Of a DNA stretch of 56,666 nucleotides, positions 9,176 through 18,885 are shown piece by piece; the first letter of the stretch is position 1, and every line of letters starts with the position of its first letter. This DNA comes from Prochlorococcus sp. AG-402-M23 (lineage in GTDB: Bacteria; Cyanobacteriota; Cyanobacteriia; PCC-6307; Cyanobiaceae), in assembly GCA_003216575.1 (NCBI GenBank), contig QCIR01000010.1, positions 1 through 56,666 on the forward strand. The letters are read 5' to 3'. The notes beneath the pieces are model-generated. The model made no database searches and was not told the DNA's origin. It worked only from the letters and a program-made list of their open reading frames with translations. A program made the translations under genes and the position numbers.

Positions 9176-9634
9176 ATGGCTCCTGAGATTTTCAAAGATT
9201 CTGCAAGAAATGTTTGGGACAAGTCTAAAACTCTTCAAAGACCCAATAAAAGGTCATCCTGGAAGATAGCTAAAGATCTCCCAACTAGCTTTATATATGC
9301 AGGTAAAGGCTTAGGATATGCTTTCTCAACTCAGAGGAATTTTCGGATTCATGTTGTCTTTGCATTTGGAGCGTTTGTATTAGGATTTTTATTAGGCCTT
9401 AATAAAAGTGATTTAGCAATAATGGCGCTTACAGCTACTAGTGTGCTAGTAGTTGAGTTGCTTAATACAGCCATTGAATCAGTTGTTGATTTGGCCATTG
9501 GGAAAAGATTTCATCCTCTCGCACAAATTGCTAAAGATTGTTCTGCTGGGGCTGTTTTAGTAGCTTCTATTAGTTCAATACTGATTGCTGTCTTATTATT
9601 ATTTCCTCCATTGGTTACAAAGTTAGGAATTTAA
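9176..9634 (+). CDS. dgkA: diacylglycerol kinase-type membrane protein
   Basis: A small integral membrane lipid kinase (152 residues) that recycles diacylglycerol or phosphorylates undecaprenol in related bacteria. A polar N-terminus of about 50 residues is followed by three hydrophobic helices. The diagnostic motif VVELLNTAIESVVDLAIG contains the catalytic Glu. RNFRIHVVFAFGAF before the first helix is also typical. Placed between ybeY and the glutamine amidotransferase, a common order in this lineage. Substrate preference cannot be told from sequence. Confidence 0.87.
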   Translation: MAPEIFKDSARNVWDKSKTLQRPNKRSSWKIAKDLPTSFIYAGKGLGYAFSTQRNFRIHVVFAFGAFVLGFLLGLNKSDLAIMALTATSVLVVELLNTAIESVVDLAIGKRFHPLAQIAKDCSAGAVLVASISSILIAVLLLFPPLVTKLGI

Positions 9635-9646
9635 TGGCTTAAAATT

Positions 9647-10237
9647 ATGTTTTTGGTAATCGACAATTATGACAGTTTCACTTATAACCTCGTTCAATAT
9701 TTGGGCGAACTAGCGTCACAGCATCCTATCGCTTCTGAAGTGAGAGTAGAACGTAATGATTCTATTTCGATTAGTGAGATTAAAGATTTAAAACCTGATG
9801 CAATTTTGTTATCTCCTGGCCCAGGAGATCCTAATCAATCTGGGGTTTGTTTAGATATTTTATCTCAGTTATCAATTGAAATACCAACACTTGGTGTGTG
9901 CCTTGGTCATCAAGCTATTACTCAAGCTTTTGGCGGGAAAATAGTTAGGGCTAAAGAACTAATGCATGGCAAAACCTCTAATGTTTTGCATCGAGGTTCA
10001 GGAATATTTAAAGATTTGCCTAATCCTTTATTAGCTACCAGATATCATAGCTTGATTGCGGAGAGAGAGAGTTTTCCAGAATGCTTAGAGGTTATAGCTT
10101 GGCTAGAGGATGAGACAATTATGGGCATAACTCATAAAGATTATCCGCACATATTTGGGGTCCAGTTTCATCCTGAAAGCGTTTTGACCGAATCTGGGCA
10201 TCAATTACTTTCTAATTTCTTGGATCTTGTAGAATAA
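9647..10237 (+). CDS. trpG: anthranilate / aminodeoxychorismate synthase glutaminase subunit
   Basis: A class I glutamine amidotransferase that supplies ammonia to a chorismate-using partner (TrpE for tryptophan, PabB for folate). 196 residues with DNYDSFTYNLVQYLG at the N-terminus and the oxyanion motif LLSPGPGDP. The nucleophile C85 is in GVCLGHQAI, HGKTS follows, and the triad partners H175/E177 are in FHPES. ATG 9647 lies 12 bp after dgkA. Neither partner subunit is nearby; in small genomes one subunit usually serves both enzymes, so trpG and pabA are equally valid names. Confidence 0.92.
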   Translation: MFLVIDNYDSFTYNLVQYLGELASQHPIASEVRVERNDSISISEIKDLKPDAILLSPGPGDPNQSGVCLDILSQLSIEIPTLGVCLGHQAITQAFGGKIVRAKELMHGKTSNVLHRGSGIFKDLPNPLLATRYHSLIAERESFPECLEVIAWLEDETIMGITHKDYPHIFGVQFHPESVLTESGHQLLSNFLDLVE

Positions 10238-10267
10238 ACTCATATTGTCTCTGATTTTATAGATGTA

Positions 10268-11389
10268 TTAAATTAATTTTTTATCGATAGTCTTGAAAAC
10301 TGACCAGAATCTTTTCATCTGCTCAATTGTTCCAATACTTACTCTGAGAGCACCTTTTAAATTTTGTTTCTTGTCCATATTCCTAATTAGAATTCCAGAT
10401 GACTTTAATTTTTGCTCAACAAGTTGTGGACCTAATTTTGGCCAAAGTAGACAATAGTTTCCTCCATCAACATGATACTTGACGCCATGTTTTTCAAATA
10501 TAGTTCTTAACCACTCACGTGCTCTAAGTACTTCTCTCACATAAGAATCAATATAAGATTGATCTTTGAGTGCAGCAAATGCGGCAATCACGGCAAAGCT
10601 ATTGACGTCATAAGGACCAGTTACTCTATTAATTATATTAATTACTTTAGAATTACCAATCGCAAAACCAATTCTTAAACCTGCCAAACCAGCAGTTTTA
10701 GAAAGTGATCTAAGTACCACAAGATTAGGTGTTTTCTGTAAATTCACAAACGGTAGAACACTATCACCTGTAAATGCCTCATAAAGCTCATCGATGACAA
10801 CTAGTGTTTTAGATGAAAGTTTGGTAATTTCTACAATTTTTTCTGGACTTAATCTTGTTCCAGTGGGGTTGTTTGGGTTGCAAATGAGTACAATTTTAGG
10901 ATTATTTCGTTCGATGAATTCGCAAATCTTTTTAAATGGATATTGAAAATTTTTACCTTCATAGGGTATAGAGTTAATTATCATTCCTCGCATTTGAGCA
11001 CACGGTGTATAATATCCAAAAGTAGGCGATGTGGTTAGCATTACATCATTAGAGTTGCCATATGCGTGAAAAATTGCATTAATTGCTGCGTCAACGCCAT
11101 TAAAAATACCAACTTCAGACGAGGTGGTTTTTATACTTGAATTTTGTTTGATTAGAGTTTCTACTACTTTTTCCTTTAAACCTGAATATTCTGGATAAAT
11201 TGAGACTTCATCTCTGCTTATTTCTTTGAGGGCTTGAATTACTTGTGGGCTAGGTCCAATAGTATTTTCATTAAAGTCTAGTCTCAGTAAATTTCGTCGA
11301 CCTTCTAGTGGTGCTATATAAGGACTTAAAGCTTCGATCTCTTTCCTAGGATTTGGTAGATCTAAAAAAGAATTTTCTGTGCTTTCCAT
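10268..11389 (-). CDS. hisC: histidinol-phosphate aminotransferase-like PLP enzyme
   Basis: A fold-type I PLP aminotransferase of 373 residues. The N-terminal segment RRNLLRLDFNENTIGPSP, the CNPNNPTG motif, VIDELY and the PLP-lysine segment LRSLSKTAGLAGLRIGFA match the HisC subfamily, which acts in histidine synthesis. The start shares one base with the argS stop (TAATG), indicating coupling downstream of argS. Its 3' end faces trpG with 30 bp between. Other HisC-fold members act on aromatic or phosphoserine-like substrates, so the exact substrate is inferred. Confidence 0.82.
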   Translation of the reverse strand: MESTENSFLDLPNPRKEIEALSPYIAPLEGRRNLLRLDFNENTIGPSPQVIQALKEISRDEVSIYPEYSGLKEKVVETLIKQNSSIKTTSSEVGIFNGVDAAINAIFHAYGNSNDVMLTTSPTFGYYTPCAQMRGMIINSIPYEGKNFQYPFKKICEFIERNNPKIVLICNPNNPTGTRLSPEKIVEITKLSSKTLVVIDELYEAFTGDSVLPFVNLQKTPNLVVLRSLSKTAGLAGLRIGFAIGNSKVINIINRVTGPYDVNSFAVIAAFAALKDQSYIDSYVREVLRAREWLRTIFEKHGVKYHVDGGNYCLLWPKLGPQLVEQKLKSSGILIRNMDKKQNLKGALRVSIGTIEQMKRFWSVFKTIDKKLI

Positions 11390-13209
11390 TACATTCTATC
11401 CAGGGTGGGGATACCTAATAAAGTCATCCCAAGTTTAAGAGTATCCGCAGTTACTGAACATAAAGCAAGCCTACTGCTCCTAGACGGTTCATGTGCTTTT
11501 AAAATTGGAATTTGATCATAGAATCTATTAAATGTCTGACTTAATTCAAACAAATATCCGCATAGACGGTTAGGGAGAAGTTCTTTTTCAACTTCCGCAA
11601 TGACACAATCAAGTTGCAATAGCTTGCGAATCAAGCTCCATTCTTGTGGTTCATTGAATTGTATATTTTGACTTGATACGTTTAAATCTCCTCCTTTGCG
11701 AGATATCCCAGCTATTCGAACTAATGCATACAGTAAATATGGAGCTGTATTTCCTTGTAAAGAGAGCATTTTGTCAAAGCTAAATTGGTAATTAGAAACT
11801 CTATTTTGACTTAGATCTGCATACTTGATAGCTGCAATCCCAACAGTAGTAGAAACTTTATCTATAAAACTTTCACTCTCGGATCTGGTTTCCATTTTGA
11901 GACGATCTTTAAGATCTTTTTTTGCTCGTTGAATTGCTTCATCTAACAGGTCTACTAATCTAATTGTTTCTCCTGAACGAGTTTTTAATTTCTTACCATC
12001 TTCTCCTTGAACAAGACCGAAAGGTACGTGTTCGACTTGATAATCTTTAGGAATCCATTTTGCAAGCTTTGCAATTTGAAAAACCCCAAAAAAATGTGAT
12101 GCTTGACCAGCATCTGTGACGTAAACCAATCTGAATGCTCCATCTCCAAGAGGGGGGTTGCTAAATCTATATTTAATAGCTGCTAGATCCGTTGTCGCAT
12201 AATTAAAACCTCCATCGCTTTTTTGAATAATTATTGGTTGAGGTTTGCCATCTTTCCCTACTAATCCATCAAGGAAAATACATTGAGCTCCTTGATCATT
12301 TACTAGTAAATCTTTGCTTTTTAAATCATTAATAACATCTTCTAAGAATTTGTTATAAAAAGATTCACCTCTTTCAATTAATTTAATACCAAGTCGATCA
12401 TAGATTTTTTGAAACTCTTTTCTAGATTGATTACAAAGTAATTGCCATGCCGTTAGACTTTCTTGATCACCTCCTTGCAGTTTGACAACCTCACTTCTAG
12501 ATTTATTTTGAAAGGCTTGGTCCTCATCAAATCTTTTTTTGGCTTGACGATAAAAATTGACTAGATCCCTTATTTCCACTACATCTTTTTTATGGAGTGC
12601 TTCTGGTACAACTTCTTTCAGATGAGTGATTAGCATGCCAAATTGAGTACCCCAATCTCCCACATGATTGATTCGTAAGACTTCGTAACCGCAGAATTCA
12701 AGAACCCGTGCAAGAGAATCTCCGATAATTGTTGACCGTAAATGTCCAACATGCATTTCTTTGGCAATATTTGGACTTGAAAAATCAATGATCACACGGT
12801 TATTTTCTTTTTCTTCTTTTTTTGTTTTACTGAATTCTTTTAAGGGCACTCCCAATCTTTTATTATTAAGACGAAGATGGATTTGAGATATTAGTGTTTT
12901 TGAATTAATAGACAAGTTTATAAAACCTGGACCAGCAATAATTGGTGCCTTGCATATTTTTAAAAATTCATTGTCTTTTTGTAGTTGATCTACTATTAGT
13001 TGTGCAATGTCACGAGGGGGCTGTTTGATTTCCTTCGCTAGTGCTAAAGCACAATTTATTTGAAAATCTCCAAACTCTGGCTTAGATGCTGGTACTAAAT
13101 AAGAACTTGTAAGTATGGATGAGGTTTTTGGACTTCGATTTTTTTTTGGAAATACCTTAATGAAAGCTCGATTGAGAGCTTCTTCTAATTTGGCGGATAT
13201 TTCAAGCAT
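11389..13209 (-). CDS. argS: arginyl-tRNA synthetase
   Basis: A class I aminoacyl-tRNA synthetase that charges tRNA-Arg. 606 residues: N-terminal additional domain, the HIGH box as HVGH in [18 protein letters not shown], and a catalytic domain with [11 protein letters not shown] and [24 protein letters not shown] replaces a canonical KMSKS, as is normal for ArgS. A DALR-type anticodon domain is at the C-terminus. Complete length for the family. Followed with a 1-bp overlap by the hisC-like gene. Confidence 0.95.
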   Translation of the reverse strand: MLEISAKLEEALNRAFIKVFPKKNRSPKTSSILTSSYLVPASKPEFGDFQINCALALAKEIKQPPRDIAQLIVDQLQKDNEFLKICKAPIIAGPGFINLSINSKTLISQIHLRLNNKRLGVPLKEFSKTKKEEKENNRVIIDFSSPNIAKEMHVGHLRSTIIGDSLARVLEFCGYEVLRINHVGDWGTQFGMLITHLKEVVPEALHKKDVVEIRDLVNFYRQAKKRFDEDQAFQNKSRSEVVKLQGGDQESLTAWQLLCNQSRKEFQKIYDRLGIKLIERGESFYNKFLEDVINDLKSKDLLVNDQGAQCIFLDGLVGKDGKPQPIIIQKSDGGFNYATTDLAAIKYRFSNPPLGDGAFRLVYVTDAGQASHFFGVFQIAKLAKWIPKDYQVEHVPFGLVQGEDGKKLKTRSGETIRLVDLLDEAIQRAKKDLKDRLKMETRSESESFIDKVSTTVGIAAIKYADLSQNRVSNYQFSFDKMLSLQGNTAPYLLYALVRIAGISRKGGDLNVSSQNIQFNEPQEWSLIRKLLQLDCVIAEVEKELLPNRLCGYLFELSQTFNRFYDQIPILKAHEPSRSSRLALCSVTADTLKLGMTLLGIPTLDRM

Positions 13210-13286
13210 GATGTTTATGGTTAGATAGATACTGTTAAGATTTTTGGGTCTGTTTGATGTTGTAAGAAACCTCTGTATGCATTGTT

Positions 13287-14150
13287 TTAGTCAAAACGCA
13301 TGCTGAAATCTATCCATTTACTTTTAGTCATTGGTGCACTAGTGGAGATTAGATCAATACCTGTAAAAATATAATTTGACAAATTATTTGGATTGATTCC
13401 AGAGACTTCAATAACAATATTTTGTGAGACGTATTTAGACTTACTGGTTTTTGAAAGTTGACGTAGTTCTGGGACTAATTTTTCAATAGTATGAATAGAC
13501 ATCTCATCAAGTAAAACTCCATCTGCTCCAGCCTCTACTGCTTCTTTTGCTTGGCTAGGAGTTTCAGCCTCGACAATGATTTTCTTTGTCCATGGGATAG
13601 TTCTTTTTAAGATTTTAATACTCTCCCTAATCCCCTTAGACCACTCAATATGATTCTCTTTCAACATTGCAGCATCATCTAACCCAAGTCTGTGATTAAT
13701 ACCGCCACCGCAATGAAAAGCATATTTTTCGAATATCCTCAGCCCCGGAGTCGTTTTGCGGGTGTCTGCCAACTGCACATTGGATTCAGATAGTTTAGTG
13801 ACAAGTAAAGCTGTAGATGTTGCGATACCAGAAAGATGCATTGCCACATTAAGAGTTACTCGCTCTCCTGCCACTAATGATGTAGATGGACCTTGTAATT
13901 CTAATAGGCGTTGATTCTTCTTAAACTTTTGCCCATCTTTGAGTAGTAGTTGAATATTAACTTGGGGATCAATTTTCTCAAATATAAGTTTGACTAACTC
14001 TCCACCACAAAAAGTTCCATCTTCTTTTGCAATCCAATGGGCTGATGCGTTTCTATTATTGAGGACAAATCTAGTAAGATCTCCATCACCGAGATCTTCT
14101 GCTATCCAGGTCTCCAATATTTTGTGTAGCTTTGGTGATCGAAGATCCAC
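13287..14150 (-). CDS. nadC: nicotinate-nucleotide pyrophosphorylase (quinolinate phosphoribosyltransferase)
   Basis: Converts quinolinate and PRPP to nicotinate mononucleotide in de novo NAD synthesis. 287 residues. Diagnostic segments are [69 protein letters not shown] and DGVLLDEM. The start is GTG at 14150. It is in the minus-strand series mnmE, nadC, argS, hisC with about 300 bp separating it from mnmE. Confidence 0.94.
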   Translation of the reverse strand: MDLRSPKLHKILETWIAEDLGDGDLTRFVLNNRNASAHWIAKEDGTFCGGELVKLIFEKIDPQVNIQLLLKDGQKFKKNQRLLELQGPSTSLVAGERVTLNVAMHLSGIATSTALLVTKLSESNVQLADTRKTTPGLRIFEKYAFHCGGGINHRLGLDDAAMLKENHIEWSKGIRESIKILKRTIPWTKKIIVEAETPSQAKEAVEAGADGVLLDEMSIHTIEKLVPELRQLSKTSKSKYVSQNIVIEVSGINPNNLSNYIFTGIDLISTSAPMTKSKWIDFSMRFD

Positions 14151-14452
14151 AATTCAACAAATACATTAATTACTATACCAACCTTAAAACCATTTATAAA
14201 AGATATCTTTTCTAATATTTGTATTTTTCTATTTATATGTTTTGTAATCATTTTTATTCAGCTTGAAATTTCTTCTATTTCTTTGAGATGTGTAAGTAAT
14301 ATGCTTTAATTGAGTGAACACTGCATGTTTAGATCTGGTGGACGTTGTTCATAGTGTAAATATTATGGTTGCCATATTAATTGGGGGAGTTTGCTATTAC
14401 TTGTACTATATTTTTACCATCGACAAAAAAAATTAGATTTAAAAATAATTGA
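14151..14452. other. 302-bp AT-rich intergenic region between nadC and mnmE
   Basis: Likely holds the promoter for the minus-strand nadC-argS-hisC series and the 3' end of the mnmE transcript. I see no tRNA-like structure and no clear terminator. The only coding hint is a short hydrophobic plus-strand frame, listed separately. Confidence 0.5.
14314..14436 (+). CDS. possible small single-pass membrane protein (tentative)
   Basis: A plus-strand frame of 40 codons if started at GTG 14314, or 23 codons from ATG 14365. The core MVAILIGGVCYYLYYIF would form one membrane helix, preceded by a short LDLVDVVHSVN segment and ended by a polar tail. It lies opposite to the flanking minus-strand genes. 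There is no clear Shine-Dalgarno sequence and I do not recognise it. Very small membrane proteins are common in picocyanobacteria and often missed, but this could also be chance in AT-rich DNA. Confidence 0.25.
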   Translation: MNTACLDLVDVVHSVNIMVAILIGGVCYYLYYIFTIDKKN

Positions 14453-15847
14453 TTATTTACCAATACAAAATTTTGAAAATATATTGTCAAGTAAGCTTTC
14501 TGTTAAATCATCTCCTGTTAGCTCTCCTAAATGATTAATAGCTTGTCGTAAATCAATAGTCCAGAAATCCCAAGGTAGTTTTTCATTAAAAACCTTGTCA
14601 ATATTTTCTAGAGATTCCTGCGCTGACTTTGCAAGATCAAGTTGCCTTTCATTTAAAGCAATTTCTAATCCATGAATTTGAGAAGAACCGCATAATTCTA
14701 AGAGATAATTAATTAGATCGTTCTCTCCTTGACCAGTTTTTGCACTAATTATCACTAGATTTTCTTTGTCTAAGATATTGTTTTTCTCATTCTCAAAAGA
14801 ATGATTACTTTTTAAATCAGATTTATTGCCAACAATTAAGAGTGGATTAATTGTTGGTATTTGTTTAAGTATTGCCTCATCCTCTTTGGTCCATCCTTTT
14901 GAATAATCAAAAATTAGAATAATAAGATCAGCTTGATTTAGAGCCTGTTGAGTTCTTGAAATACCAATTTGTTCGATGATATTTTCAGTTTCTCTTATAC
15001 CTGCAGTATCAATGAAAGTTACTGGTATACCCTCTAAAACAATCTCACTTTCTAATAGATCTCTAGTTGTGCCAGGTAGATCTGTCACAATGGCTTTTTC
15101 TTTTTTGGACAGCCTATTCATTAATGAGCTTTTTCCTACATTTGGCTTACCTGTTAGTGCAACTTTTAAGCCGGAACGAACCCATGTTCCTTTTTTAGCA
15201 TTATCTATAAGCTTGCTTATATCTTTTCTAATTGCGCTAATTTCATTCTTTACATTTTTTTCTTCTAAATTTGGAAGATCTTCTTCAAAATCTATTCTTG
15301 CTTCAATTTCAGTTAGTTGATCTAGCAAGCGTTGCCTTATCGATTGAATCGTAGTTTGAATATTTCCTTCAATTCCATTCATAGCAAGTTCTGCTGCTTT
15401 TCTACTTCTTGCTGAAATTAGTTCACTAATTGACTCCGCTTGAGTCAGGCTTAAACGACCATTAAGAACTGCTCTTTGACTAAATTCACCAGGCTCTGCT
15501 CTTCTGACATTTGGGCTTTCTAGTATTCTTTCAAGGATCTTCTGGACTGAAATGATTCCGCCATGGCAATGAATTTCTACTACATCTTCACCTGTAAAGC
15601 TTCTAGGTCCTTTCATTATTAGGATTAAAACTTCATCTATATTTTTTTGTTGACTTGCTTCCGTTACATGTCCGTAAAGCACTTTGTGAGTGTCCCAATG
15701 ATGCATTCCGGGAATATGAACAACATTTTTACTTATTTCAATTGCAGAAGAGCCAGAGATTCTAATGACAGCGATACTTCCTTGGCCGGGAGAAACGGCA
15801 GTTGCAATTGCCGCAATAGTGTCTTCAGTAGGGAAAAACGAATTCAT
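14453..15847 (-). CDS. mnmE: tRNA modification GTPase MnmE
   Basis: Works with MnmG to install the carboxymethylaminomethyl group on U34 of certain tRNAs. About 464 residues. It has the N-terminal tetrahydrofolate-binding domain (DTIAAIATAVSPGQGSIAVI), a GTPase domain with GKPNVGKSSLMN, DLPGTTRD, DTAGIR and NKSD, and the C-terminal CIGK whose Cys is the catalytic residue. I place the start at ATG 15847, six codons inside the longest frame, because DTIAAIATA normally lies near the N-terminus. Divergent from the DUF2062 gene. Confidence 0.94.
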   Translation of the reverse strand: MNSFFPTEDTIAAIATAVSPGQGSIAVIRISGSSAIEISKNVVHIPGMHHWDTHKVLYGHVTEASQQKNIDEVLILIMKGPRSFTGEDVVEIHCHGGIISVQKILERILESPNVRRAEPGEFSQRAVLNGRLSLTQAESISELISARSRKAAELAMNGIEGNIQTTIQSIRQRLLDQLTEIEARIDFEEDLPNLEEKNVKNEISAIRKDISKLIDNAKKGTWVRSGLKVALTGKPNVGKSSLMNRLSKKEKAIVTDLPGTTRDLLESEIVLEGIPVTFIDTAGIRETENIIEQIGISRTQQALNQADLIILIFDYSKGWTKEDEAILKQIPTINPLLIVGNKSDLKSNHSFENEKNNILDKENLVIISAKTGQGENDLINYLLELCGSSQIHGLEIALNERQLDLAKSAQESLENIDKVFNEKLPWDFWTIDLRQAINHLGELTGDDLTESLLDNIFSKFCIGK

Positions 15848-15919
15848 CAACCAATACTTACGCAATCTTCATTAAAATCAAATGTAGTTTTCCTTTTATA
15901 AACAAGATTTTTTAAAAAA

Positions 15920-16375
15920 ATGATAAAAATCTTCCTCAATTTAATAAAAAGAATTCGTAAATCTATCTCTTGGTTTTGGAAGCAGAAGGGTTCGCCCTCC
16001 CAAAGAGCATTAGGTCTAGGAGTAGGAATATTTTGTGGGTGCTTCCCATTCTTTGGTTTACAAACGTTGATGGGTGTATTTCTAGCAAAGATTGTCAAGG
16101 CTAATAGTATACTCGCGGCTGTAGGAACCTGGATTAGTAATCCATTTACCTATGTCCCTCTTTATTTTTTTAATTATAGAGTAGGCTCATTATTGCTTAA
16201 TAAAGATAAGATGTTAGTCGATTTTAGTCATATAACTACTAACGAGTTATGGTCTCAAGGTTGGTACTTAAGTTCTCGACTGTTAATGGGCTCGATATGT
16301 GTGGGTCTTTTTGCTGGCATTGTTGGCGGACTTTTATTATATTTTTCACTTAAGAAATTTTTTCATACAATCTAA
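15920..16375 (+). CDS. DUF2062 family membrane protein
   Basis: A 151-residue membrane protein with the DUF2062 signature: GSPSQRALGLGVGIFCGCFPFFGLQT, then a helix with GVFLAKIVKANSI, then GTWISNPFTYVPLYFFNYRVG. A last hydrophobic helix is near the C-terminus. The family's function is not established, though it occurs beside glycosyltransferases and lipid genes in some bacteria. ATG 15920 is divergent from mnmE, with 72 bp between the start codons. Confidence 0.82.
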   Translation: MIKIFLNLIKRIRKSISWFWKQKGSPSQRALGLGVGIFCGCFPFFGLQTLMGVFLAKIVKANSILAAVGTWISNPFTYVPLYFFNYRVGSLLLNKDKMLVDFSHITTNELWSQGWYLSSRLLMGSICVGLFAGIVGGLLLYFSLKKFFHTI

Positions 16376-16493
16376 ATCTAATATGAATGATTTATTGCAA
16401 ATGAATGAGCAATGATATGGTTTTTATTTCATCTTGAAATCATTTTGTGCAAATTCCTTAAAATAATTTCAATTACAATTTTCTTATTTAGAA

Positions 16494-18836
16494 TTAATTT
16501 ATTCCTGTTCTTGCGATATCTAAAACATCCGCCATAGAACGTATTTGATTGATAGTAATTTCTAATTGATTAACACTTTCTAACTCAACTCTAAGATCTA
16601 TGCATGCAGGCTTTCCATGTGCAGTTTTAACTCTTGCGTCTATCACATTAATACCTCTATCTGAGAGCCTCATTAAGATGTCTTTAAGTACTCCAACTCG
16701 ATCAATTACTTCAATCCTTAATTGAACAGGAAATGTTTCTTCTTTGATGTGTGAGTTATTATTCCACTTGACTGACAATTTTCTATTATTAGGTACTGAT
16801 TGTACATTGACACAATTAGTGCGATGTATAGTGATACCGTGATTACCAAGTGCAACAGTTCCAAGTATTGCTTCTCCTGGTAAAGGGCTGCAACAACCTC
16901 CCAGTCGATAGTCAAGTCCTTCTAGACCAACTATAGTTGAATATTTTGTTTGAGATGTCTTGGATTTATTCGCAACCAGATTTGCCTGTGATCCAATTTG
17001 ATTTGCTAATTCAAGATCACTTGCTTCAGTATCTGGTAGTTGATTTTGGATTTTCATCTCTTCTCTAAATCTATTTATTACTTGATTTAAGGTTAAGGCT
17101 CCAAATCCAAGTGCAGCCAATAAATCCTCAGTCGTTTTAAGATTACATCTTTCAGCAACTTTTGATATTGCTTCACCTTTGATTAAAGAATCAATTCCTT
17201 TTCGACCAAATTCTTGTTCCAGTAGCTCCTTCCCTCTTGAGATAGTTTCCTGACGATGACTTTTCTTATACCATTGTCTTATGCGATTTCTAGCTGTGGG
17301 TGTAGCCACATAATTCAACCAATCTAAGCTTGGATGGGAGTTTTTGTGGGTGAGAATTTCTACGAAATCTCCATTCTCAAGAGGTGTGGAAAGCACACAG
17401 ATTCGATCATTAATCCTAGCGCCATTGCAATGATTACCTACTTCAGAGTGAATACGATAAGCGAAATCGATTGCAGTGGAGCCATTTCTTAGTCCTAAAA
17501 CATCTCCTTTTGGGGTAAAGACAAAGACTTCTTCATCAAATAAATCTTCTTTGATTGATGCAAGGTAGTCATTATGATCATTAACTCCATCTTCTTGTTG
17601 CCATTCAACTAATTGACGCAACCAATTAAATTTTTCTGAATCAGGGTTTGCAGGAGATCCTCCTTCTTTATACTTCCAATGAGCTGCAATTCCAAACTCT
17701 GAAACTCGATGCATTTCTGGAGTTCTGATTTGTACTTCAATAGGTCTATGCCTACCAATTACCGCTGTATGTAATGACTGATATCCATTAGCCTTTGGGA
17801 GTCCAATATAATCTTTAAAACGCCCAGGTATCGGCCTAAATGTGTCATGGACAACAGCCAGAGCTCTGTAGCATGTCTCGACATCTGAGACAAGTATTCT
17901 TAGTGCGGCAACATCAAAAATTTCATGAAATTCTTTTTGTTGTCTTTGCATTTTGCTCCAAATACCATATAAATGCTTTGGCCTTCCACTGACTTCACAG
18001 GTATTAAGTCCTGCTGAGTTCAAGCGATCTTTTAGTAATTGAACAGTTATATTTAATCTCTCTTCTCTCTCACTACGTTTACTAGCTATTTGTTGTTGAA
18101 TTTCTCGAAATGGATCTGGTTCTAAAAGCTTAAATGCTAAGTCCTCTAGTTCCCATTTAAAACGTCCTATTCCTAGACGGTTTGCAAGTGGTGCATAAAT
18201 TTCTCTTGTTTCTTTAGCTATTCGAGTTTGTTTCTCTTTCCCGAGATAACTAATAGTACGCATATTGTGAAGCCTATCTGCAAGTTTGACTAATACAACT
18301 CGAATATCGCTAGCCATAGCTAGAAACATTTTACGTAGGTTCTCTGCTTGAGCTTCTGTTCGATTATTGAAATGGATTCCGCCTAATTTAGTAACACCTT
18401 CTACTAGATATCTAACTTCACTCCCAAAATACCCCTCGAGTTGTTCGGGTGTTATGTCTGTATCTTCGACGACGTCATGTAAAAAACCTGCTGCAATTAC
18501 GCTAGCGCTTGCACCTATTTCTCTAAGTAAGTCTGCTACTGCAACTGGGTGGGTTATGTAAGGCTCCCCACTTTTTCTGAATTGCCCTTTATGCAATTGA
18601 AATGCGAGATCAAAAGCTGCAACTAATAACGCTTCAGAATCTCTTGGACAACTTGCTCCTATTCCTGGAGGAATATTTCTAATGCAATTTTTTAACCACT
18701 CTGGCAAAATAATTTCATAATCATCAATATTTTTAATCTGCTGAGTTCTGAGTTGCGGCTGGCCATCAAAAAATTCATCACAGACAATATTGGTCTGGTT
18801 TGAATTTTGTGCAGAGGTGACCTTATGCATCAGCAC
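16494..18836 (-). CDS. spoT: bifunctional (p)ppGpp synthetase/hydrolase (Rel/SpoT homologue)
   Basis: The long RSH enzyme controlling the stringent response. 780 residues: an HD hydrolase domain (HKGQFRKSGEPYITHPVAVA, FLHDVVEDTD), a synthetase domain (RPKHLYGIWSKMQRQ, GLPKANGYQSLHTAV), a TGS domain with VFTPKGDVLGLRNGSTAIDFAY, a conserved Cys region (GGCCSPLPGEAI) and a C-terminal ACT domain. The RFKD tetrapeptide before the synthetase G-loop is the RXKD type found in bifunctional enzymes, and the intact HD motif agrees. It is divergent from an ABC ATPase gene with only 49 bp between. Probably the only long RSH in a genome this compact. Confidence 0.93.
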   Translation of the reverse strand: MLMHKVTSAQNSNQTNIVCDEFFDGQPQLRTQQIKNIDDYEIILPEWLKNCIRNIPPGIGASCPRDSEALLVAAFDLAFQLHKGQFRKSGEPYITHPVAVADLLREIGASASVIAAGFLHDVVEDTDITPEQLEGYFGSEVRYLVEGVTKLGGIHFNNRTEAQAENLRKMFLAMASDIRVVLVKLADRLHNMRTISYLGKEKQTRIAKETREIYAPLANRLGIGRFKWELEDLAFKLLEPDPFREIQQQIASKRSEREERLNITVQLLKDRLNSAGLNTCEVSGRPKHLYGIWSKMQRQQKEFHEIFDVAALRILVSDVETCYRALAVVHDTFRPIPGRFKDYIGLPKANGYQSLHTAVIGRHRPIEVQIRTPEMHRVSEFGIAAHWKYKEGGSPANPDSEKFNWLRQLVEWQQEDGVNDHNDYLASIKEDLFDEEVFVFTPKGDVLGLRNGSTAIDFAYRIHSEVGNHCNGARINDRICVLSTPLENGDFVEILTHKNSHPSLDWLNYVATPTARNRIRQWYKKSHRQETISRGKELLEQEFGRKGIDSLIKGEAISKVAERCNLKTTEDLLAALGFGALTLNQVINRFREEMKIQNQLPDTEASDLELANQIGSQANLVANKSKTSQTKYSTIVGLEGLDYRLGGCCSPLPGEAILGTVALGNHGITIHRTNCVNVQSVPNNRKLSVKWNNNSHIKEETFPVQLRIEVIDRVGVLKDILMRLSDRGINVIDARVKTAHGKPACIDLRVELESVNQLEITINQIRSMADVLDIARTGIN

Positions 18837-18885
18837 CGGCGCTTAATTTATCTTATTCAAACTCAACATTTCTTGCTACCTTTTT

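Noticed and set aside
10238-10267. A further deletion between trpG and the hisC-like gene
   Set aside because: Both genes are complete at their 3' ends. I vaguely recall an extra gene here in relatives but cannot support that from the sequence.
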